A stretch of 64,000 nt of DNA from Psychromonas marina. Its GTDB lineage: Bacteria > Pseudomonadota > Gammaproteobacteria > Enterobacterales > Psychromonadaceae. Below are positions 43,932-56,300 of this stretch, piece after piece. The stretch's first letter is position 1; each line of letters begins with the position of its first letter. The translations under genes were made by a program, and so were the position numbers. The notes beneath the pieces are model-generated. The model ran no database searches, had not been told where the DNA came from, and worked only from the letters and a program-made list of their open reading frames with translations. The DNA lies in assembly GCF_030161115.1 (NCBI RefSeq), contig NZ_BSPQ01000002.1, forward strand, positions 1 through 64,000. Reading direction: 5' to 3'.

Positions 43932-45050
43932 ATGAGTATTAAAAAAGTAAACCTATTAGATCTAAACCGTGAATCGTTACGTGCGTTTTTTGTTGAGTTA
44001 GGCGAGAAAGCGTTCCGTGCTGAGCAGGTGATGAAATGGGTTTACCATTTTGGTTGTGACGACTTCGATAAGATGGATAACATTAATAAGAAATTGCGCG
44101 AAAAATTAAAGCAGCGTGCTGAAATTGTTGCACCAGAAGTAAAAGTAGAGCAACGCAGCAGCGATGGTACTATTAAATGGGTAATGACGGTTGGTAATCA
44201 AGATATTGAAACCGTATATATTCCAGAGAAAGATCGCGCAACATTGTGTGTTTCATCTCAAGTAGGCTGTGCGCTTGCATGTAACTTCTGTTCGACTGCT
44301 CAACAAGGCTTTAACCGTAACCTAACCGTTTCTGAAATTATTGGTCAAGTATGGCGTGCTGCTAAAATTGTTGGCGTGATGGGCGAACAGGGTAAACGTC
44401 CAATTACTAACGTTGTGATGATGGGGATGGGTGAACCGCTTTTAAATCTGAACAATGTCATTCCTGCAATGGAGCTAATGTTAGATGATTTTGGTTATGC
44501 ACTTTCTAAACGTCGTGTAACACTTTCTACATCAGGTGTTGTACCTGCGTTAGATATTTTAGGTGATAAGATTGATGTCGCATTAGCGATCTCTCTGCAT
44601 GCGCCAAATGATGCTTTACGTTCGCAAATGATGCCAATTAACGATAAATATAATATTGCTGATTTTCTTGCTGGTGTAGAACGTTACATCGGAAAATCAA
44701 AAGCAAATCGTGGCAAGGTAACGATTGAATATTTACTGCTAGATCACTTTAATGATTCAACGGATCAAGCACATGAATTAGCACAGTTATTGAAGAATAC
44801 ACCGTGTAAAATTAACTTGATTCCATTTAACCCATTCCCGGGTAATGATTATGAAAAACCAAGTAATAGTCGTGTTGATCGTTTCAATAAGGTATTGATG
44901 GAATACGGTTTTACCGTGATTGTACGTAAAACACGTGGTGATGATATTGATGCTGCATGTGGGCAGTTAGTTGGCGATGTGATTGACAGAACAAAACGTG
45001 TGATAAAAAAACGTCAACAAGGTGAAAATATAAGCATTACTGAAGCTTAA
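43932..45050 (+). CDS. rlmN: Dual-specificity RNA methyltransferase RlmN
   Basis: A 372-residue radical-SAM enzyme that makes m2A2503 in 23S rRNA and m2A37 in several tRNAs. The SAM [4Fe-4S] motif is CALACNFC in [17 protein letters not shown]; the conserved methylation Cys is in the C-terminal DIDAACGQL. The N-terminal accessory domain and LIPFNPFPG are also present. It heads the conserved rlmN-pilW-rodZ-ispG-hisS run. Confidence 0.97.
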   Translation: MSIKKVNLLDLNRESLRAFFVELGEKAFRAEQVMKWVYHFGCDDFDKMDNINKKLREKLKQRAEIVAPEVKVEQRSSDGTIKWVMTVGNQDIETVYIPEKDRATLCVSSQVGCALACNFCSTAQQGFNRNLTVSEIIGQVWRAAKIVGVMGEQGKRPITNVVMMGMGEPLLNLNNVIPAMELMLDDFGYALSKRRVTLSTSGVVPALDILGDKIDVALAISLHAPNDALRSQMMPINDKYNIADFLAGVERYIGKSKANRGKVTIEYLLLDHFNDSTDQAHELAQLLKNTPCKINLIPFNPFPGNDYEKPSNSRVDRFNKVLMEYGFTVIVRKTRGDDIDAACGQLVGDVIDRTKRVIKKRQQGENISITEA

Positions 45051-45168
45051 ATGTAAAAAAAATATTGTTGATGCCGATCGAAGTAGGATAACCGTATTAA
45101 ATAGCATGAAAAAGCGTATCATTTAGGTCACAATGTTGGACTACTTTTTTACATTTTTTAAGGCAAAT

Positions 45169-45951
45169 ATGCGCTTATTTTTTGTTGTTCTTGCATCAGC
45201 TCTATTTTTAGGTGGATGTGTTTCCAGTGAATCATCGGTAACCACTAAAAATAGTGGTTCGGGAATCGCCACCCAGTTTGATCCAAAAGGGGCTTCTGAA
45301 ACACGCATTAAGCTGGCATTAGTTTACCTTCGTAAAGACGATATGCAGTCAGCGAAACAGAACCTAGATAAGGCACTAGAGTATCAACCTAATAGTGCGA
45401 ATGTGTTACGTATCTTTGCTTATTATTATCAGCGCGTAAATGAAAATGAGACGGCAGAAGAATACTATAAAAAATCACTGCGAATTGATTCTAAAAATGC
45501 CGATACGTATAATAACTACGGTACCTTTCTTTGTTCGTTAACGCGTTATGAAGAAGCTGAAAAAGCCTTTTTAAAGGCGGTCGACCAAACTACTTATACC
45601 GGTGTTGCTAATACCTATGAGAACGCTGCCGTTTGTGCTGAGCAGGCAATGGCGACTGAAAAAGCAATTTTTTATTATCAATATGCACTTTCACATAACC
45701 CTAATAAATCTTATATTAACCTCTCTTTAGCGAAACTTAATATAGATAAACAGGATTACAGTGCTGCGCGTTTAAATCTTTTTAATTATCAAAAACAGAG
45801 TAAAACTAGCGCAGAAAGCTTATGGCAATGGATTCGACTAAGTTATGCGACTCAGAAAGGAGCAAGTTTGAGTAAATATGCTGGGCAACTATTGGAACAG
45901 TTCCCAGATTCACAGCGCGCATTAGACTATCTAAACCATGAGTATTATTAA
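45169..45951 (+). CDS. pilW: Type IV pilus biogenesis lipoprotein PilW/PilF
   Basis: A 260-residue TPR lipoprotein. The start at 45169 has AAGG upstream and yields a clean lipoprotein signal (MRLFFVVLASALFLGGC); the ATG at 45133 would put extra residues before it. TPR units run from about residue 45 to 230 (ALVYLRKDDMQSAKQNLDKALEYQPNSANVL and similar). PilW/PilF helps assemble the PilQ secretin. Whether the organism makes type IV pili cannot be judged from this window. It is 3 nt before rodZ. Confidence 0.9.
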   Translation: MRLFFVVLASALFLGGCVSSESSVTTKNSGSGIATQFDPKGASETRIKLALVYLRKDDMQSAKQNLDKALEYQPNSANVLRIFAYYYQRVNENETAEEYYKKSLRIDSKNADTYNNYGTFLCSLTRYEEAEKAFLKAVDQTTYTGVANTYENAAVCAEQAMATEKAIFYYQYALSHNPNKSYINLSLAKLNIDKQDYSAARLNLFNYQKQSKTSAESLWQWIRLSYATQKGASLSKYAGQLLEQFPDSQRALDYLNHEYY

Positions 45952-45953
45952 CA

Positions 45954-46967
45954 ATGAAAACCGAGAGCAATATACCGACCGAGATTATTGTGCCATTAGG
46001 GCAAGCATTAAAAGATGCACGTATCGCAGCTTCATTATCAGTTGATGAGGTCGCAGAACAACTTAATTTCGCTCCTTCTACTGTGCGTGACTTTGAAGAT
46101 AATTTAACGCAGATACTAGAAACCAAAAAGTATCCTGTTATTTACCTGCGTGGTTACCTTGCTAACTATGCAAAGTTAGTGGGGCTTAATACCCTAGAGC
46201 TATTTGTTGAATATCAGCAACTAGCCAGTGTTCAAAAAAAGGCAAAAACACTCCCGCCTTCGGATTTAATTATCCCCCATACCAAGAAACGCTCGAAAGC
46301 GTTGCCACTGTTTTTGTTCTTTGTGGTGTTGGTTGTCGCAGTTATCTACGTGTTTCAAAAACAGTTATTTAATTCCACTGAACAAACACCCCCTGTGTCA
46401 GAGTCTGTTGTGCAGCAACCTGCCGATCAAAATAGCAATGTATTGATCGCAAAAGGTGAGTTGAGCAGTGAAAATCCTACACCAGAGGTGAGCAATAATA
46501 TTGTTGAAGCACCAACAACAGTTAGCGAAAGCAATTTACTTGAATCGGGCGTTGCGCCAACAACTGTAATCACGACACCTGAACCGGTAATCGTACCTGA
46601 AACAGAAAAACAGATGGATGAGGTTAATAACTCAATACCTGAAGCACCGGTTGAGAGTACTGATGTCAGCAACTCTGCGGTCATAGATAATAGCGCAGAG
46701 CAAGCAGTACAAACCGCGCAAGTAAATTTAGAAACATTATCTTTGGCTTTTACTGCGGACTGTTGGACTGAAGTATTTGATGCAACGGGTAAGCGTATTG
46801 CTTTTGGTTTATACCAAAATGGTCGTGTTCTATCTTTAGCTGGTGTTGCGCCATTCAAGCTAAAATTAGGTGATCCAAGTGTTGTCGAGATACAATACCA
46901 AGATCAAATTATCGAAGGTGAATTTACACCCGGACGTAGCGCACAATTTAGCGTGCCACTCTCTTAA
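45954..46967 (+). CDS. rodZ: Cell-shape protein RodZ
   Basis: A 337-residue RodZ. It has an N-terminal helix-turn-helix of the Cro/XRE type ([25 protein letters not shown] through [19 protein letters not shown], about 15-80), a basic juxtamembrane stretch (KKRSKALP), one transmembrane helix at about 117-135, a Pro/Ser/Thr/Val-rich periplasmic linker and a C-terminal DUF4115 domain ([19 protein letters not shown] onward). RodZ links MreB to the wall-synthesis machinery. It starts 3 nt after pilW and ends 22 nt before ispG. Confidence 0.94.
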   Translation: MKTESNIPTEIIVPLGQALKDARIAASLSVDEVAEQLNFAPSTVRDFEDNLTQILETKKYPVIYLRGYLANYAKLVGLNTLELFVEYQQLASVQKKAKTLPPSDLIIPHTKKRSKALPLFLFFVVLVVAVIYVFQKQLFNSTEQTPPVSESVVQQPADQNSNVLIAKGELSSENPTPEVSNNIVEAPTTVSESNLLESGVAPTTVITTPEPVIVPETEKQMDEVNNSIPEAPVESTDVSNSAVIDNSAEQAVQTAQVNLETLSLAFTADCWTEVFDATGKRIAFGLYQNGRVLSLAGVAPFKLKLGDPSVVEIQYQDQIIEGEFTPGRSAQFSVPLS

Positions 46968-46989
46968 TTTTACAACGAGTCGCTTTTAT

Positions 46990-48099
46990 ATGAGTCATAC
47001 CTCTTCAATTATTCGTCGAGTTTCGAAACAGATTATGGTGGGTAATGTACCCGTTGGTGGTGATGCACCTATTACAGTGCAATCAATGACTAACACATTA
47101 ACTACTGATGTTGCTGCCACTGTTGCGCAAATAAAACGCCTAGAGGCTGTTGGCGCTGATATCGTACGTGTGTCGGTACCAACGATGAATGCTGCTGAAG
47201 CATTCAGAGAGATCAAACTGCAAACTAATATCCCATTGATTGCTGATATCCACTTTGATTACCGTATCGCTTTAAAAGTCGCAGAGTATGGTGTCGATTG
47301 TTTGCGTATTAACCCAGGTAATATCGGTAATGAGCAACGTATTCGTAGCGTCGTTGATTGTGCTCGCCACAATAACATCCCCATCCGAATTGGTGTAAAC
47401 GGCGGTTCACTCGAAGCAGATATTCAAGAAAAGTATGGTGAACCTACAGCACAAGCGTTAGTGGATTCAGCACTTCGTCACGTTGATATTTTAGACAGGC
47501 TTAACTTTGAACAATTTAAAGTTAGTGTTAAAGCTTCCGATGCATTACTTGCGGTTGAATCCTATCAACTGCTTGCTAAACAGATTATTCAACCTTTGCA
47601 TTTAGGAATTACTGAAGCGGGCGGCCTACGCAGTGGTAGTGTTAAATCTGCTGTGGGTATGGGCATGCTTCTTTCGCAAGGTATTGGTGATACGTTACGT
47701 GTTTCATTAGCCGCTGATCCTGTTGAAGAGATAAAAGTGGGTTTTGATATTTTAAAATCACTGCGAATTCGTAGTCGTGGTATTAACTTCATCGCTTGTC
47801 CGACCTGTTCTCGGCAAGAGTTTGATGTCATTGCAACGGTTAATGCATTAGAAGAGCGTTTAGAAGATATTATCACTCCGGTAGATGTATCGATTATTGG
47901 CTGTGTGGTTAATGGCCCGGGTGAAGCATTAATTTCAGATATTGGCATCACTGGTGGTAAAACTAAGAGCGGCTTCTATGAAGATGGGAAACGTCAGAAA
48001 GAACGCTTTGATAATGACAATGTGATCGATCAGTTAGAAGCTAAAATACGCGCGCGCGTTAGCCGTGACGATCCGAGCAACATAATCTTGAAAGTTTAA
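46990..48099 (+). CDS. ispG: 4-hydroxy-3-methylbut-2-enyl-diphosphate synthase (flavodoxin)
   Basis: A 369-residue IspG (GcpE) of the non-mevalonate isoprenoid pathway. The [4Fe-4S] cysteines lie in [10 protein letters not shown] and [16 protein letters not shown] 46990 gives the conserved [27 protein letters not shown] start; the frame is open further upstream only as overlap with rodZ. The gene is between rodZ and hisS as in many gammaproteobacteria. Confidence 0.96.
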   Translation: MSHTSSIIRRVSKQIMVGNVPVGGDAPITVQSMTNTLTTDVAATVAQIKRLEAVGADIVRVSVPTMNAAEAFREIKLQTNIPLIADIHFDYRIALKVAEYGVDCLRINPGNIGNEQRIRSVVDCARHNNIPIRIGVNGGSLEADIQEKYGEPTAQALVDSALRHVDILDRLNFEQFKVSVKASDALLAVESYQLLAKQIIQPLHLGITEAGGLRSGSVKSAVGMGMLLSQGIGDTLRVSLAADPVEEIKVGFDILKSLRIRSRGINFIACPTCSRQEFDVIATVNALEERLEDIITPVDVSIIGCVVNGPGEALISDIGITGGKTKSGFYEDGKRQKERFDNDNVIDQLEAKIRARVSRDDPSNIILKV

Positions 48100-48119
48100 T
48101 CAGCAACTTATCATTTTAG

Positions 48120-48152
48120 AAAGCCCGTTATGGTACACATTACGGGCTTTTT
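48120..48152 (+). terminator. Terminator between ispG and hisS
   Basis: Stem AAGCCCGTTATG / CATTACGGGCTT with a short loop, followed by TTTTT. Confidence 0.85.
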
Positions 48153-48203
48153 GAGTATAATAGTTACTTATTTTTTTATTATTAACAGCATTGAGAATTC
48201 ATC

Positions 48204-49475
48204 GTGGCAAAAAAGATACAAGCTATTCGTGGCATGAACGATACCCTTCCTGAGCAAACACCTGTTTGGCAAAAATTAGAATCATTATTAAGAGACGTAG
48301 TTAGCAGCTATGGTTACTCTGAGATCCGTATGCCAATCGTAGAAAGCACGGCGCTATTCAAGCGTTCAATTGGTGAAGTAACGGATATTGTTGAAAAAGA
48401 GATGTACACCTTTGATGATAACGGTGACAGTTTAACACTGCGACCAGAAGGAACAGCTTCTTGTGTGCGTGCTGGCAATGAACACGGTTTGTTATATAAC
48501 CAAGAACGCCGTATGTGGTACATGGGGCCGATGTTTCGCCATGAACGTCCTCAAAAAGGGCGCTACCGTCAATTCAATCAATTTGCGATTGAAACATTTG
48601 GTATTGCAACGCCTGATATCGATGCTGAAGTTATCTTATTATCAGCACGTTTATGGAAAGCGCTTGGAATAGACTCACATGTTGAGTTGCAATTAAATTC
48701 ATTAGGTTCGAATGAAGCACGTGCTTTATACAAAGAAGCATTAGTAAGCTATCTAGAACTACATGAAGATAAGTTAGATGCTGATAGTAAGCGTCGTATG
48801 AAAACCAATCCATTACGTGTTTTAGACAGTAAAAACCCGGATGTACAAGCTGTTTTAGTTGATGCACCGAAACTTTCTGAACATCTTGATGACGAATCAG
48901 TTGCTCATTTTGCAAAACTGCAACAATATCTTGATGCTGCAGGCATTCAATATGTGATTAACGAGCGTTTAGTACGTGGTCTTGATTATTATAACCGTAC
49001 GGTATTTGAGTGGGTTACATCGAGTCTCGGCGCACAAGGTACAATCTGTGCAGGCGGTCGTTACGATGGTTTAGTTGAGCAACTTGGCGGTAAAGCAACA
49101 CCTGCTGTGGGCTTCGCGATGGGCATGGAACGTATCGTATTAATGCTGAATGAACTTGAGCTTAATAGTGACGTTAAAGCGGATGTTGATGTTTACAGCG
49201 TGCTAGTTGGTGAAGATACTGATATTGCTGGCTTTAAAATGGCTGAACTTATCCGCAGTGAATTACCTAATGTGAAAATGATGCATCATTGTGGCGCGGG
49301 TAATTTCAAAAAGCAGATGAAACGTGCAGATAAAAGTGGTGCAAAGGTTGCGCTGATTATTGGTGAAACAGAGCTTCAAGATAACTGTGTCACAATTAAA
49401 GATTTACAAGGTAAAGCTGAGCAACAAACAGTTGCAATGGATCAGCTGATTGCTGTATTACCTACTTATTTATAA
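48204..49475 (+). CDS. hisS: Histidyl-tRNA synthetase
   Basis: A 423-residue class II aminoacyl-tRNA synthetase. Motif 2 is [17 protein letters not shown], the histidine-binding loops are [15 protein letters not shown] and [13 protein letters not shown], and motif 3 is [12 protein letters not shown]. The C-terminal anticodon-binding domain starts near residue 330. It has its own upstream terminator and probably its own promoter (TATAATAGTT at 48156-48165). Confidence 0.97.
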   Translation: MAKKIQAIRGMNDTLPEQTPVWQKLESLLRDVVSSYGYSEIRMPIVESTALFKRSIGEVTDIVEKEMYTFDDNGDSLTLRPEGTASCVRAGNEHGLLYNQERRMWYMGPMFRHERPQKGRYRQFNQFAIETFGIATPDIDAEVILLSARLWKALGIDSHVELQLNSLGSNEARALYKEALVSYLELHEDKLDADSKRRMKTNPLRVLDSKNPDVQAVLVDAPKLSEHLDDESVAHFAKLQQYLDAAGIQYVINERLVRGLDYYNRTVFEWVTSSLGAQGTICAGGRYDGLVEQLGGKATPAVGFAMGMERIVLMLNELELNSDVKADVDVYSVLVGEDTDIAGFKMAELIRSELPNVKMMHHCGAGNFKKQMKRADKSGAKVALIIGETELQDNCVTIKDLQGKAEQQTVAMDQLIAVLPTYL

Positions 49476-49502
49476 GAAAAATAATTTATTAAGGAAGTAT
49501 TT

Positions 49503-50180
49503 GTGGTTGATATTATTGAAGGTTATGAAACAGAAGAGCAACAAGTTGATGCGATTAAACAGTGGTGGAAAGATAACGGCAATACATTAGTTATCGGTGC
49601 TGTTGTTGGTTTAGCGGGCCTTTGGGGCTGGCGTTTTTATAATGATTCTGTTGTTGAAGGACAAGAGAAAGCATCACAAGCTTACAGCGATATGCTTGTG
49701 CAATTTGAAGCACAGGGCGCGGATGCTGATACGACGAACGTTCAAGCATTTATCGATGGTAATAGCAGCAGCAACTATGCAGTATTAGCCTCTTTATTAT
49801 TAGCTAAAGAAGCCGTTGCAAAGCAAGATTTTGAATTAGCGAAAACACAGTTAACGCAGTTACAAGACCAAAATAAATATGCGCCACTTAATCCTCTTAT
49901 CAATTTACGTTTAGCGCGTGTTGAAGTGGAGTTAGGTGAATATGCACAAGCGTTAACCACATTAACGATGATCACTGAAGAAGGCTTTATTGCTAAAGCT
50001 GAGCAAGTGAAAGGCACTGTTTATCTAAAACAGGGTGACACTAATAATGCACGTGTTGCATTCCAAAGTGCAATTGATGCAAGTAATGGGCGTATTGATC
50101 CTATTCTGCAACTGCAATTTGATGATCTTGCGTTAGCGGCTCAAAACGAAGCAACTGAGCCAGTGTTAGACGTTAATTAA
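49503..50180 (+). CDS. yfgM: YfgM-family TPR membrane protein
   Basis: A 225-residue protein (UPF0070). A short cytoplasmic N-terminus (YETEEQQVDAIKQWWKDNG) precedes one helix at about 26-43, and a periplasmic TPR domain follows. YfgM associates with the SecYEG translocon and PpiD in E. coli. It starts with GTG, with AAGGA a few bases upstream, and lies 28 nt after hisS and 14 nt before bamB, the conserved order. Confidence 0.93.
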   Translation: MVDIIEGYETEEQQVDAIKQWWKDNGNTLVIGAVVGLAGLWGWRFYNDSVVEGQEKASQAYSDMLVQFEAQGADADTTNVQAFIDGNSSSNYAVLASLLLAKEAVAKQDFELAKTQLTQLQDQNKYAPLNPLINLRLARVEVELGEYAQALTTLTMITEEGFIAKAEQVKGTVYLKQGDTNNARVAFQSAIDASNGRIDPILQLQFDDLALAAQNEATEPVLDVN

Positions 50181-50194
50181 TAGTTGAGATAATA

Positions 50195-51391
50195 ATGAAG
50201 AAAAGCCTTAAACAGCTTGTCCTATTAGCAACATCAACTCTGTTATTAACGGGGTGTTCGCTTTTCTCAAGCGAAGAAGATGTTGTTACTATGTCGGAGC
50301 TCCCTGCTTTTGAAGCCACTTACCAACCGAAAATTGCTTGGCAGCAAAGTATCGGTAATGGTGTTGATAAATATTATTCACAGCTACAACCTACAGCAGA
50401 TGATGAGGCTGTTTATGTTGCTTCACGTGATGGTAAAGTCAAAGCTTTTTCTGTAAAAGGTGGCAAGCTCCTTTGGTCTAACGATTTTAGTGATCATGAA
50501 AGCAATAAGCTTAATCGTTCGGCACGCTTTTCTGGTGGTATACATTTAGCGGTTGATACGCTGTATATTGGTACTGAAAATGCGCAAGTTTTAGCGATTG
50601 ATAAAAGTAACGGTGAGCTGATTTGGTTAGTTAAAGTCTCTGGTGAAGTGATTGCTAGTCCGGTTTATTCAAATGGGCTTGTTGTTGTTCATACTAGTCG
50701 TGGTGAGTTGATTGCACTAGATAGTGAAAATGGCGAACAAGAATGGACGCTAAATAACAAGCAACCTAATTTAACGCTTCGTGGCAGTGCGACCCCGTCA
50801 ATCTCTCAAGGTGGCATTATTTATGGTCGTGCTGATGGTTTTGTTGCCGCTGCGCTTTTAGAGTCTGGTCAGCCACTTTGGCAACTTCCTGTCGCGCGCC
50901 CTTACGGTGCAACTGAGTTAGATCGTATCGTTGATGCTGACATGAAACCAGTGATACGCAACGGTATTATTTACGTCTTAGCTTATAACGGTAACTTAGT
51001 GGCGATTGATCTGCTAAAAGGTCAGCAACTTTGGGAACGAAAATACTCGGGTTATAGTGATATTGCTTTATCGGGCAGTTCTCTTTATCTAACCGATTAT
51101 CGTGGTTATTTATATGCAGTTGATAGAACTAGCGGTGAAGAAATTTGGGCTAATAAGCAACTTGCTTATCGTAATGTGACCGGTGTGACGGTGGCTAATG
51201 AGTATATTGTTGTGGGTGATGGCGAAGGATATCTGCATTGGGTAGATCGTGATACGGGGGAATTTGTTGCGCAGCAAGAACTCGATTCTGATGGCATATA
51301 TATGCAACCTTTCGAAGCACGCCAATATTTGTATTTACAAACACGCAGTGGTGACTTGGTTGCAATTGAAAAACCATCAATCAACAAGTAG
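50195..51391 (+). CDS. bamB: Outer-membrane assembly lipoprotein BamB
   Basis: A 398-residue lipoprotein of the BAM complex. The lipobox LLLTGC places the lipidated Cys at residue 21. Eight PQQ-like blade motifs follow (for example KVKAFSVKGGKLLW, VLAIDKSNGELIW, LIALDSENGEQEW, LVAIDLLKGQQLW), forming the beta-propeller that binds BamA. Gene order yfgM-bamB-der is conserved. Confidence 0.95.
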   Translation: MKKSLKQLVLLATSTLLLTGCSLFSSEEDVVTMSELPAFEATYQPKIAWQQSIGNGVDKYYSQLQPTADDEAVYVASRDGKVKAFSVKGGKLLWSNDFSDHESNKLNRSARFSGGIHLAVDTLYIGTENAQVLAIDKSNGELIWLVKVSGEVIASPVYSNGLVVVHTSRGELIALDSENGEQEWTLNNKQPNLTLRGSATPSISQGGIIYGRADGFVAAALLESGQPLWQLPVARPYGATELDRIVDADMKPVIRNGIIYVLAYNGNLVAIDLLKGQQLWERKYSGYSDIALSGSSLYLTDYRGYLYAVDRTSGEEIWANKQLAYRNVTGVTVANEYIVVGDGEGYLHWVDRDTGEFVAQQELDSDGIYMQPFEARQYLYLQTRSGDLVAIEKPSINK

Positions 51392-51487
51392 CATTTAAGA
51401 TATTTTTTGAATAAAAGTCACTTCAAAAGTGTTTAAGTCGTGACGAAATAATTAAGCAATAGTAATATTGCGCTTAGCAAGTATAAT

Positions 51488-51520
51488 AGCTCCTCGCCTT
51501 TTTTGACGAGGGGCTTTTTT
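51488..51520 (+). terminator. Terminator between bamB and der
   Basis: A 9-bp stem with one G.U pair (AGCTCCTCG / CGAGGGGCT) followed by six T residues. A promoter-like TATAAT (51482-51487) lies immediately before it. Confidence 0.85.
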
Positions 51521-51542
51521 AGTTTTATAGGATACACAATTT

Positions 51543-53009
51543 ATGTTACCAGTGATCGCCTTAGTGGGTCGCCCAAATGTGGGTAAATCCACTCTTTTTA
51601 ACCGTTTAACACGCACACGAGATGCGTTAGTGGCGGATTTTCCAGGTCTAACTCGTGACCGTAAATATGGACAAGCAAAAATCGATGAAGATGAGTTCAT
51701 TGTTATCGATACAGGTGGTATCACTGGTGATGAAGAGGGCTTAGACGCTGTAATGGCTGGGCAATCTTTGCTTGCAATTGATGAAGCTGATGCAGTTCTA
51801 TTCATGGTTGATGCACGTGTAGGCATGATGGTTGCCGACCAAGCAATCGCAGAACATCTACGTAAGCAAGAAAAGAAAGTATTCCTTGTTGCAAATAAAA
51901 CAGATGGTATCGACGCAGATAGTGCTTGTGCTGAATTTTATGGCCTAGGTCTAGGTGAAGTTTATCATATCGCTGCAGCACACGGTAAAGGTGTGCGTCA
52001 GATGATCGATACTGCACTCGATGGTTTTTTTGAACCAACTGTTGAAAGCGATGAAGATGATGATGAATTTGAGCTTGGCCAAGAATACATCGAAGATGAC
52101 GAAGAGAAACTGTTAAAAGAGCAAGAGCGTCTTGCTGCATTACCAATTAAACTTGCTATCATCGGTAAACCAAACGTAGGTAAATCAACACTAACTAACC
52201 GTATTCTTGGTGAAGAACGTGTTGTTGTTTACGATCAGCCGGGAACGACACGTGACAGTATCTACATTCCGATGACGCGTGATGACAGAGAATATGTCCT
52301 TATTGACACCGCTGGTGTTCGTAAGCGTAAAAAAGTAAACGAAACCGTTGAAAAATTCTCAGTAATCAAAACGCTAAAAGCGATCGAAGACAGTAATACT
52401 GTTTTATTAGTTATCGATGCACGTGATGGTATCGCTGAGCAAGATCTGTGTTTATTAGGTTATACCCTAAATGCAGGCCGTTCATTAGTGATTGCAGTTA
52501 ACAAATGGGATGGTATGACCGATTACGATAAAGAGCGTGTTAAAAGCGAACTAGATCGTCGTCTTGGTTTCATCGATTTTGCTAAAATTCACTTTATCTC
52601 AGCATTGCACGGTACAGGTGTTGGCCATTTATACGAATCGGTTGAAGAAGCATACGACTCATCAACTAAGCGTATTTCGACTTCTATGCTAACGCGTATT
52701 ATGACCATGGCAACAGACGATCATAATCCACCGATGGTTCAAAATCGTCGTGTTAAATTACGTTATGCACATGCCGGTGGTTACAATCCACCGTTGATCG
52801 TGATTCATGGTAACCAAGTTAAAAAATTACCTGATTCATATAAGCGTTACTTAATGAACTACTTCCGTCGTTCATTACAAATCATGGGTACACCGATTCG
52901 TATCGAGTTCCGTGAAGGTAGTAACCCATTTGAAGGTCGTCGTCAGAAGTTGACGCCAAATCAATTGCACAAACGTAAGCGTATGATGGGTCATCATAAG
53001 AAAAAATAA
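51543..53009 (+). CDS. der: GTPase Der (EngA)
   Basis: A 488-residue essential GTPase for 50S ribosome assembly with two tandem G domains: GRPNVGKST (8-16) and, after an acidic linker ([12 protein letters not shown]), GKPNVGKST near 210, each with its DTGG or DTAG and NKxD motifs. The C-terminal KH-like domain ends with a basic tail ([24 protein letters not shown]). The length is slightly shorter than E. coli Der, as usual for this group. Confidence 0.97.
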   Translation: MLPVIALVGRPNVGKSTLFNRLTRTRDALVADFPGLTRDRKYGQAKIDEDEFIVIDTGGITGDEEGLDAVMAGQSLLAIDEADAVLFMVDARVGMMVADQAIAEHLRKQEKKVFLVANKTDGIDADSACAEFYGLGLGEVYHIAAAHGKGVRQMIDTALDGFFEPTVESDEDDDEFELGQEYIEDDEEKLLKEQERLAALPIKLAIIGKPNVGKSTLTNRILGEERVVVYDQPGTTRDSIYIPMTRDDREYVLIDTAGVRKRKKVNETVEKFSVIKTLKAIEDSNTVLLVIDARDGIAEQDLCLLGYTLNAGRSLVIAVNKWDGMTDYDKERVKSELDRRLGFIDFAKIHFISALHGTGVGHLYESVEEAYDSSTKRISTSMLTRIMTMATDDHNPPMVQNRRVKLRYAHAGGYNPPLIVIHGNQVKKLPDSYKRYLMNYFRRSLQIMGTPIRIEFREGSNPFEGRRQKLTPNQLHKRKRMMGHHKKK

Positions 53010-53049
53010 TTGTTAGCAATAGCAATGTTATTGATAGAAGAGGTTTAGT

Positions 53050-53277
53050 ATGGAATTGCAATGTCCAAAATGTGAACATGAATTAGTGCGTAGTGGTGAA
53101 TTAAAGCGCCATTGTGAAAGCTGTAAAAGTGATTTTAAATTACATATTACATGCAGTACATGCGGTGATGAGATTGAACGTCTTAAAGCCTGTGGCGCAG
53201 TCAGTTTTTGGTGCAACGAATGTAATGAGATGAAAAGTAAGTCATCTGCTGTTTATACATTACAAAATGATGGCTAA
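53050..53277 (+). CDS. yfgJ: Zinc-ribbon protein YfgJ
   Basis: A 75-residue zinc-ribbon protein. Cys pairs occur at CPKC, CESC, CSTC and CNEC, consistent with two rubredoxin-type zinc knuckles, and LKACGAVSFWC matches E. coli YfgJ. Function unknown. It lies 40 nt after der and is followed by a strong terminator, so it is probably co-transcribed with der as in enterobacteria. Confidence 0.88.
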   Translation: MELQCPKCEHELVRSGELKRHCESCKSDFKLHITCSTCGDEIERLKACGAVSFWCNECNEMKSKSSAVYTLQNDG

Positions 53278-53312
53278 TTTCAGTTCCTATTAAACTTTAA
53301 GTCAGTTTTACT

Positions 53313-53344
53313 AAGCGCAACGAGGCAACTCGTTGCGCTTTTTT
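53313..53344 (+). terminator. Terminator after yfgJ
   Basis: A perfect 12-bp stem (AAGCGCAACGAG / CTCGTTGCGCTT, loop GCAA) with TTTT. Confidence 0.93.
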
Positions 53345-53391
53345 GTTGCACTTGCTAGGATCTGTTTTTTGATTCTTGCTAGGTAACTATT

Positions 53392-56300
53392 TTGACGCTC
53401 TCCGTAAACGCCCTTAAAAAACATCTTCCCGAAGTACTCATTAAAGATCAATTTAAGTTTTCACGTCGCTTAGCAAATAACAGTAAAATCAAAGATGCTG
53501 AAAAAGCAGAATTAAATTTGGTTAAAATCGCCTGTGATATCCAAGCTTCAATGGATAAACGTCAGTGGCGCTTTGATAACCGACCTGACATTGAATATCC
53601 TGATCTACCCGTTAGCCAAAAGAAAGATGAGATAGCCAAAGCTATTTTAGAAAACCAAGTGATCATTATTGCGGGTGAAACAGGCTCGGGTAAAACCACT
53701 CAGATCCCTAAAATATGTTTAGAACTTGGGCGAGGCGTCAGTGGTTTGATCGGGCATACACAACCAAGACGTATTGCAGCGAGCACGGTTGCTAATCGTA
53801 TCGCTGAAGAGCTTGATTCAGAGCTCGGTGGGGTTGTTGGTTATCGTGTTCGTTTTACCGATAAAGTCAGCGACAACTCTTACATCAAATTGATGACCGA
53901 TGGTATTTTATTAGCGGAAATTCAGAACGATCGATTTTTAACAAAGTATGACACCATTATTATCGATGAAGCGCATGAGCGTAGTCTCAATATCGATTTC
54001 CTTTTAGGTTATTTAAAGCGCCTGTTACCGCGTCGTCCTGACTTAAAAGTCATTATCACCTCAGCAACCATTGATCCTGAACGTTTTGCTACTCACTTTG
54101 CCGATAGAAACGGTAAAAATGCACCGATAATTGAAGTGTCGGGGCGTACTTTCCCCGTTGAAACACTATATCGCCCACTGGAAGAGTATGCTGGCGGGGA
54201 TCAAATCGAGGGTATCTTCAACGCCGTTGAGGAACTGCAGCGTCTAGGTCGTGGTGATATTCTTATCTTTATGAATGGTGAACGTGAAATCCGCGATACC
54301 GCAGAGGCGTTAACTAAACGTAATTTACGTGATACCGAAGTATTACCGCTGTTTGCACGCTTAAGTGGTGCAGAACAAAATCGTATTTTCCAATCCCATC
54401 GTGGGCAACGTATTGTACTGGCGACCAATGTAGCAGAAACCTCGCTGACGATTCCTGGTATCAAATATGTTATCGATACAGGTACAGTGCGAATTAGCCG
54501 TTATAGTTACCGTACAAAAGTACAACGTCTACCAATTGAACCTATATCGCAAGCAAGTGCAAATCAGCGTATGGGCCGTTGTGGACGTGTTAGTGCGGGT
54601 GTTTGTATCCGTTTATATGGCGAAGATGACTTTATCTCACGTCCAGAGTTTACCGACCCTGAAATTCTACGTACTAATCTCTCGTCAGTTATTCTGCAGA
54701 TGTTGGCACTTGGACTCGGTGAGTTAAACCAATTCCCCTTTGTGCAACCCCCTGAAGATAGAAATATTAAAGATGGTTTAAGCTTGCTCGAAGAGTTAGG
54801 CGCGGTAAATTTACAGGCGACGGATGCACGTAATAAGCTAACCCCGCTTGGTCGTCAGTTAGCAAAACTGCCAGTAGATCCACGTTTAGCACGTATGATA
54901 TTAGCTGCGCAAGAACATGACTGTGTGCATGAAGTGATGGTGATCAGTGCTGCGTTGAGTATTCAAGACCCACGCGAACGCCCAATGGAAAAACAGCAAG
55001 CGAGTGATGAGAAACACCGCCGTTTCTATGATAAAGATTCCGATTACATGGCCTTTGTTAACCTGTGGGGTTATATCAAAGAGCAGCGTAATGCACTTTC
55101 AAGTAATCAGTTTAGAAAGATGTGTCAAAAAGAGTTTTTGGCCTATATGCGTGTGCGTGAATGGCAAGATATCTACGCACAGATCAAACAAGTGATTGAT
55201 GAACTTGATATTAAAGTAAATCAAAAAGAGCCGGATTTTGACAGTATTCACCAGGCGTTATTAGCTGGTCTACTCTCACACATCGGTTTTAAAGATAAAG
55301 AGCAACACTATTTAGGCGCGCGTAACAGTAAGTTCTTTATGTTCCCGGGTTCTGGTTTATTTAAAAAACAGCCAAAGTGGGGCATGTTTGCTGAGTTGGT
55401 TGAAACTTCAAAGCTGTTTGGTCGAATCAGTGCGCGTATTAAGCCTGAATGGGTAGAGCAGCAAGCGCAACACCTGATCAAACGTAGTTATGCAGAGCCG
55501 CATTGGCAGAAAAAGTCAGGCGTCGTTGGCGCCTTTGAAAATCAGACCTTATACGGTTTGCCGATTGTGACCAAGCGTAAAGTGACTTATACCAATATCG
55601 ATCCGATTTTATGTCGTGAACTGTTTATTCGTCATGCATTGGTAGAGGGGGAGTTTAATACTCGCCATCAATTTTTTAAAGATAACCAAGCACTGTTAAA
55701 TGATATTGAAGAACTTGAACATAAGTCTCGCCGCCGCGATATTTTAGTGGATGACGAAACCCTGTTTACTTTTTATGATGAACAGGTACCACAAAATGTA
55801 TGTAGCGCTAAACAGTTTGATAGTTGGTGGAATCGTGAGAAGAAAAAACAGCCGGATCTGTTAAATTATCAACGCGATGATGTAATGGCGCATGATGCGA
55901 CTCACGTGACTGAGAATGCTTATCCTGATTATTGGCAGCAGGGCGACTTTAAACTGCAACTGAGCTATGCCTTTGAGCCGGGCACTGCACAAGATGGTGT
56001 GACAGTGAATGTGCCATTAGCCCTACTGAACCAAATAAAACCAGACGGTTTTGAATGGCAAATTCCTGCGTTACGTGAAGAGTTATTAATTGCACTGATT
56101 AAAACACTACCGAAACCTATTCGCCGTAATTTTGTGCCTGCACCAAACTATGCCCAAGCGGCGATGGCTAATCTAGAGCCATTAAAAGTACCGCTTTATG
56201 AAGCTTTTGAGAAACAACTTTTACGCATGACAGGGGTTAGAATTCCTGATAAATCATGGGATGTTTCATCTTTACCGACACACTTGCGTATCAAGTTTAA

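Noticed and set aside
46427-46858. 143-residue antisense frame in rodZ
   Set aside because: Shadow of the Pro/Val/Ser-rich rodZ linker; no ribosome-binding site or family.
46870-46989. N-terminal extension of ispG by 40 codons
   Set aside because: It overlaps the end of rodZ in another frame and is unlike IspG; the conserved start is at 46990.
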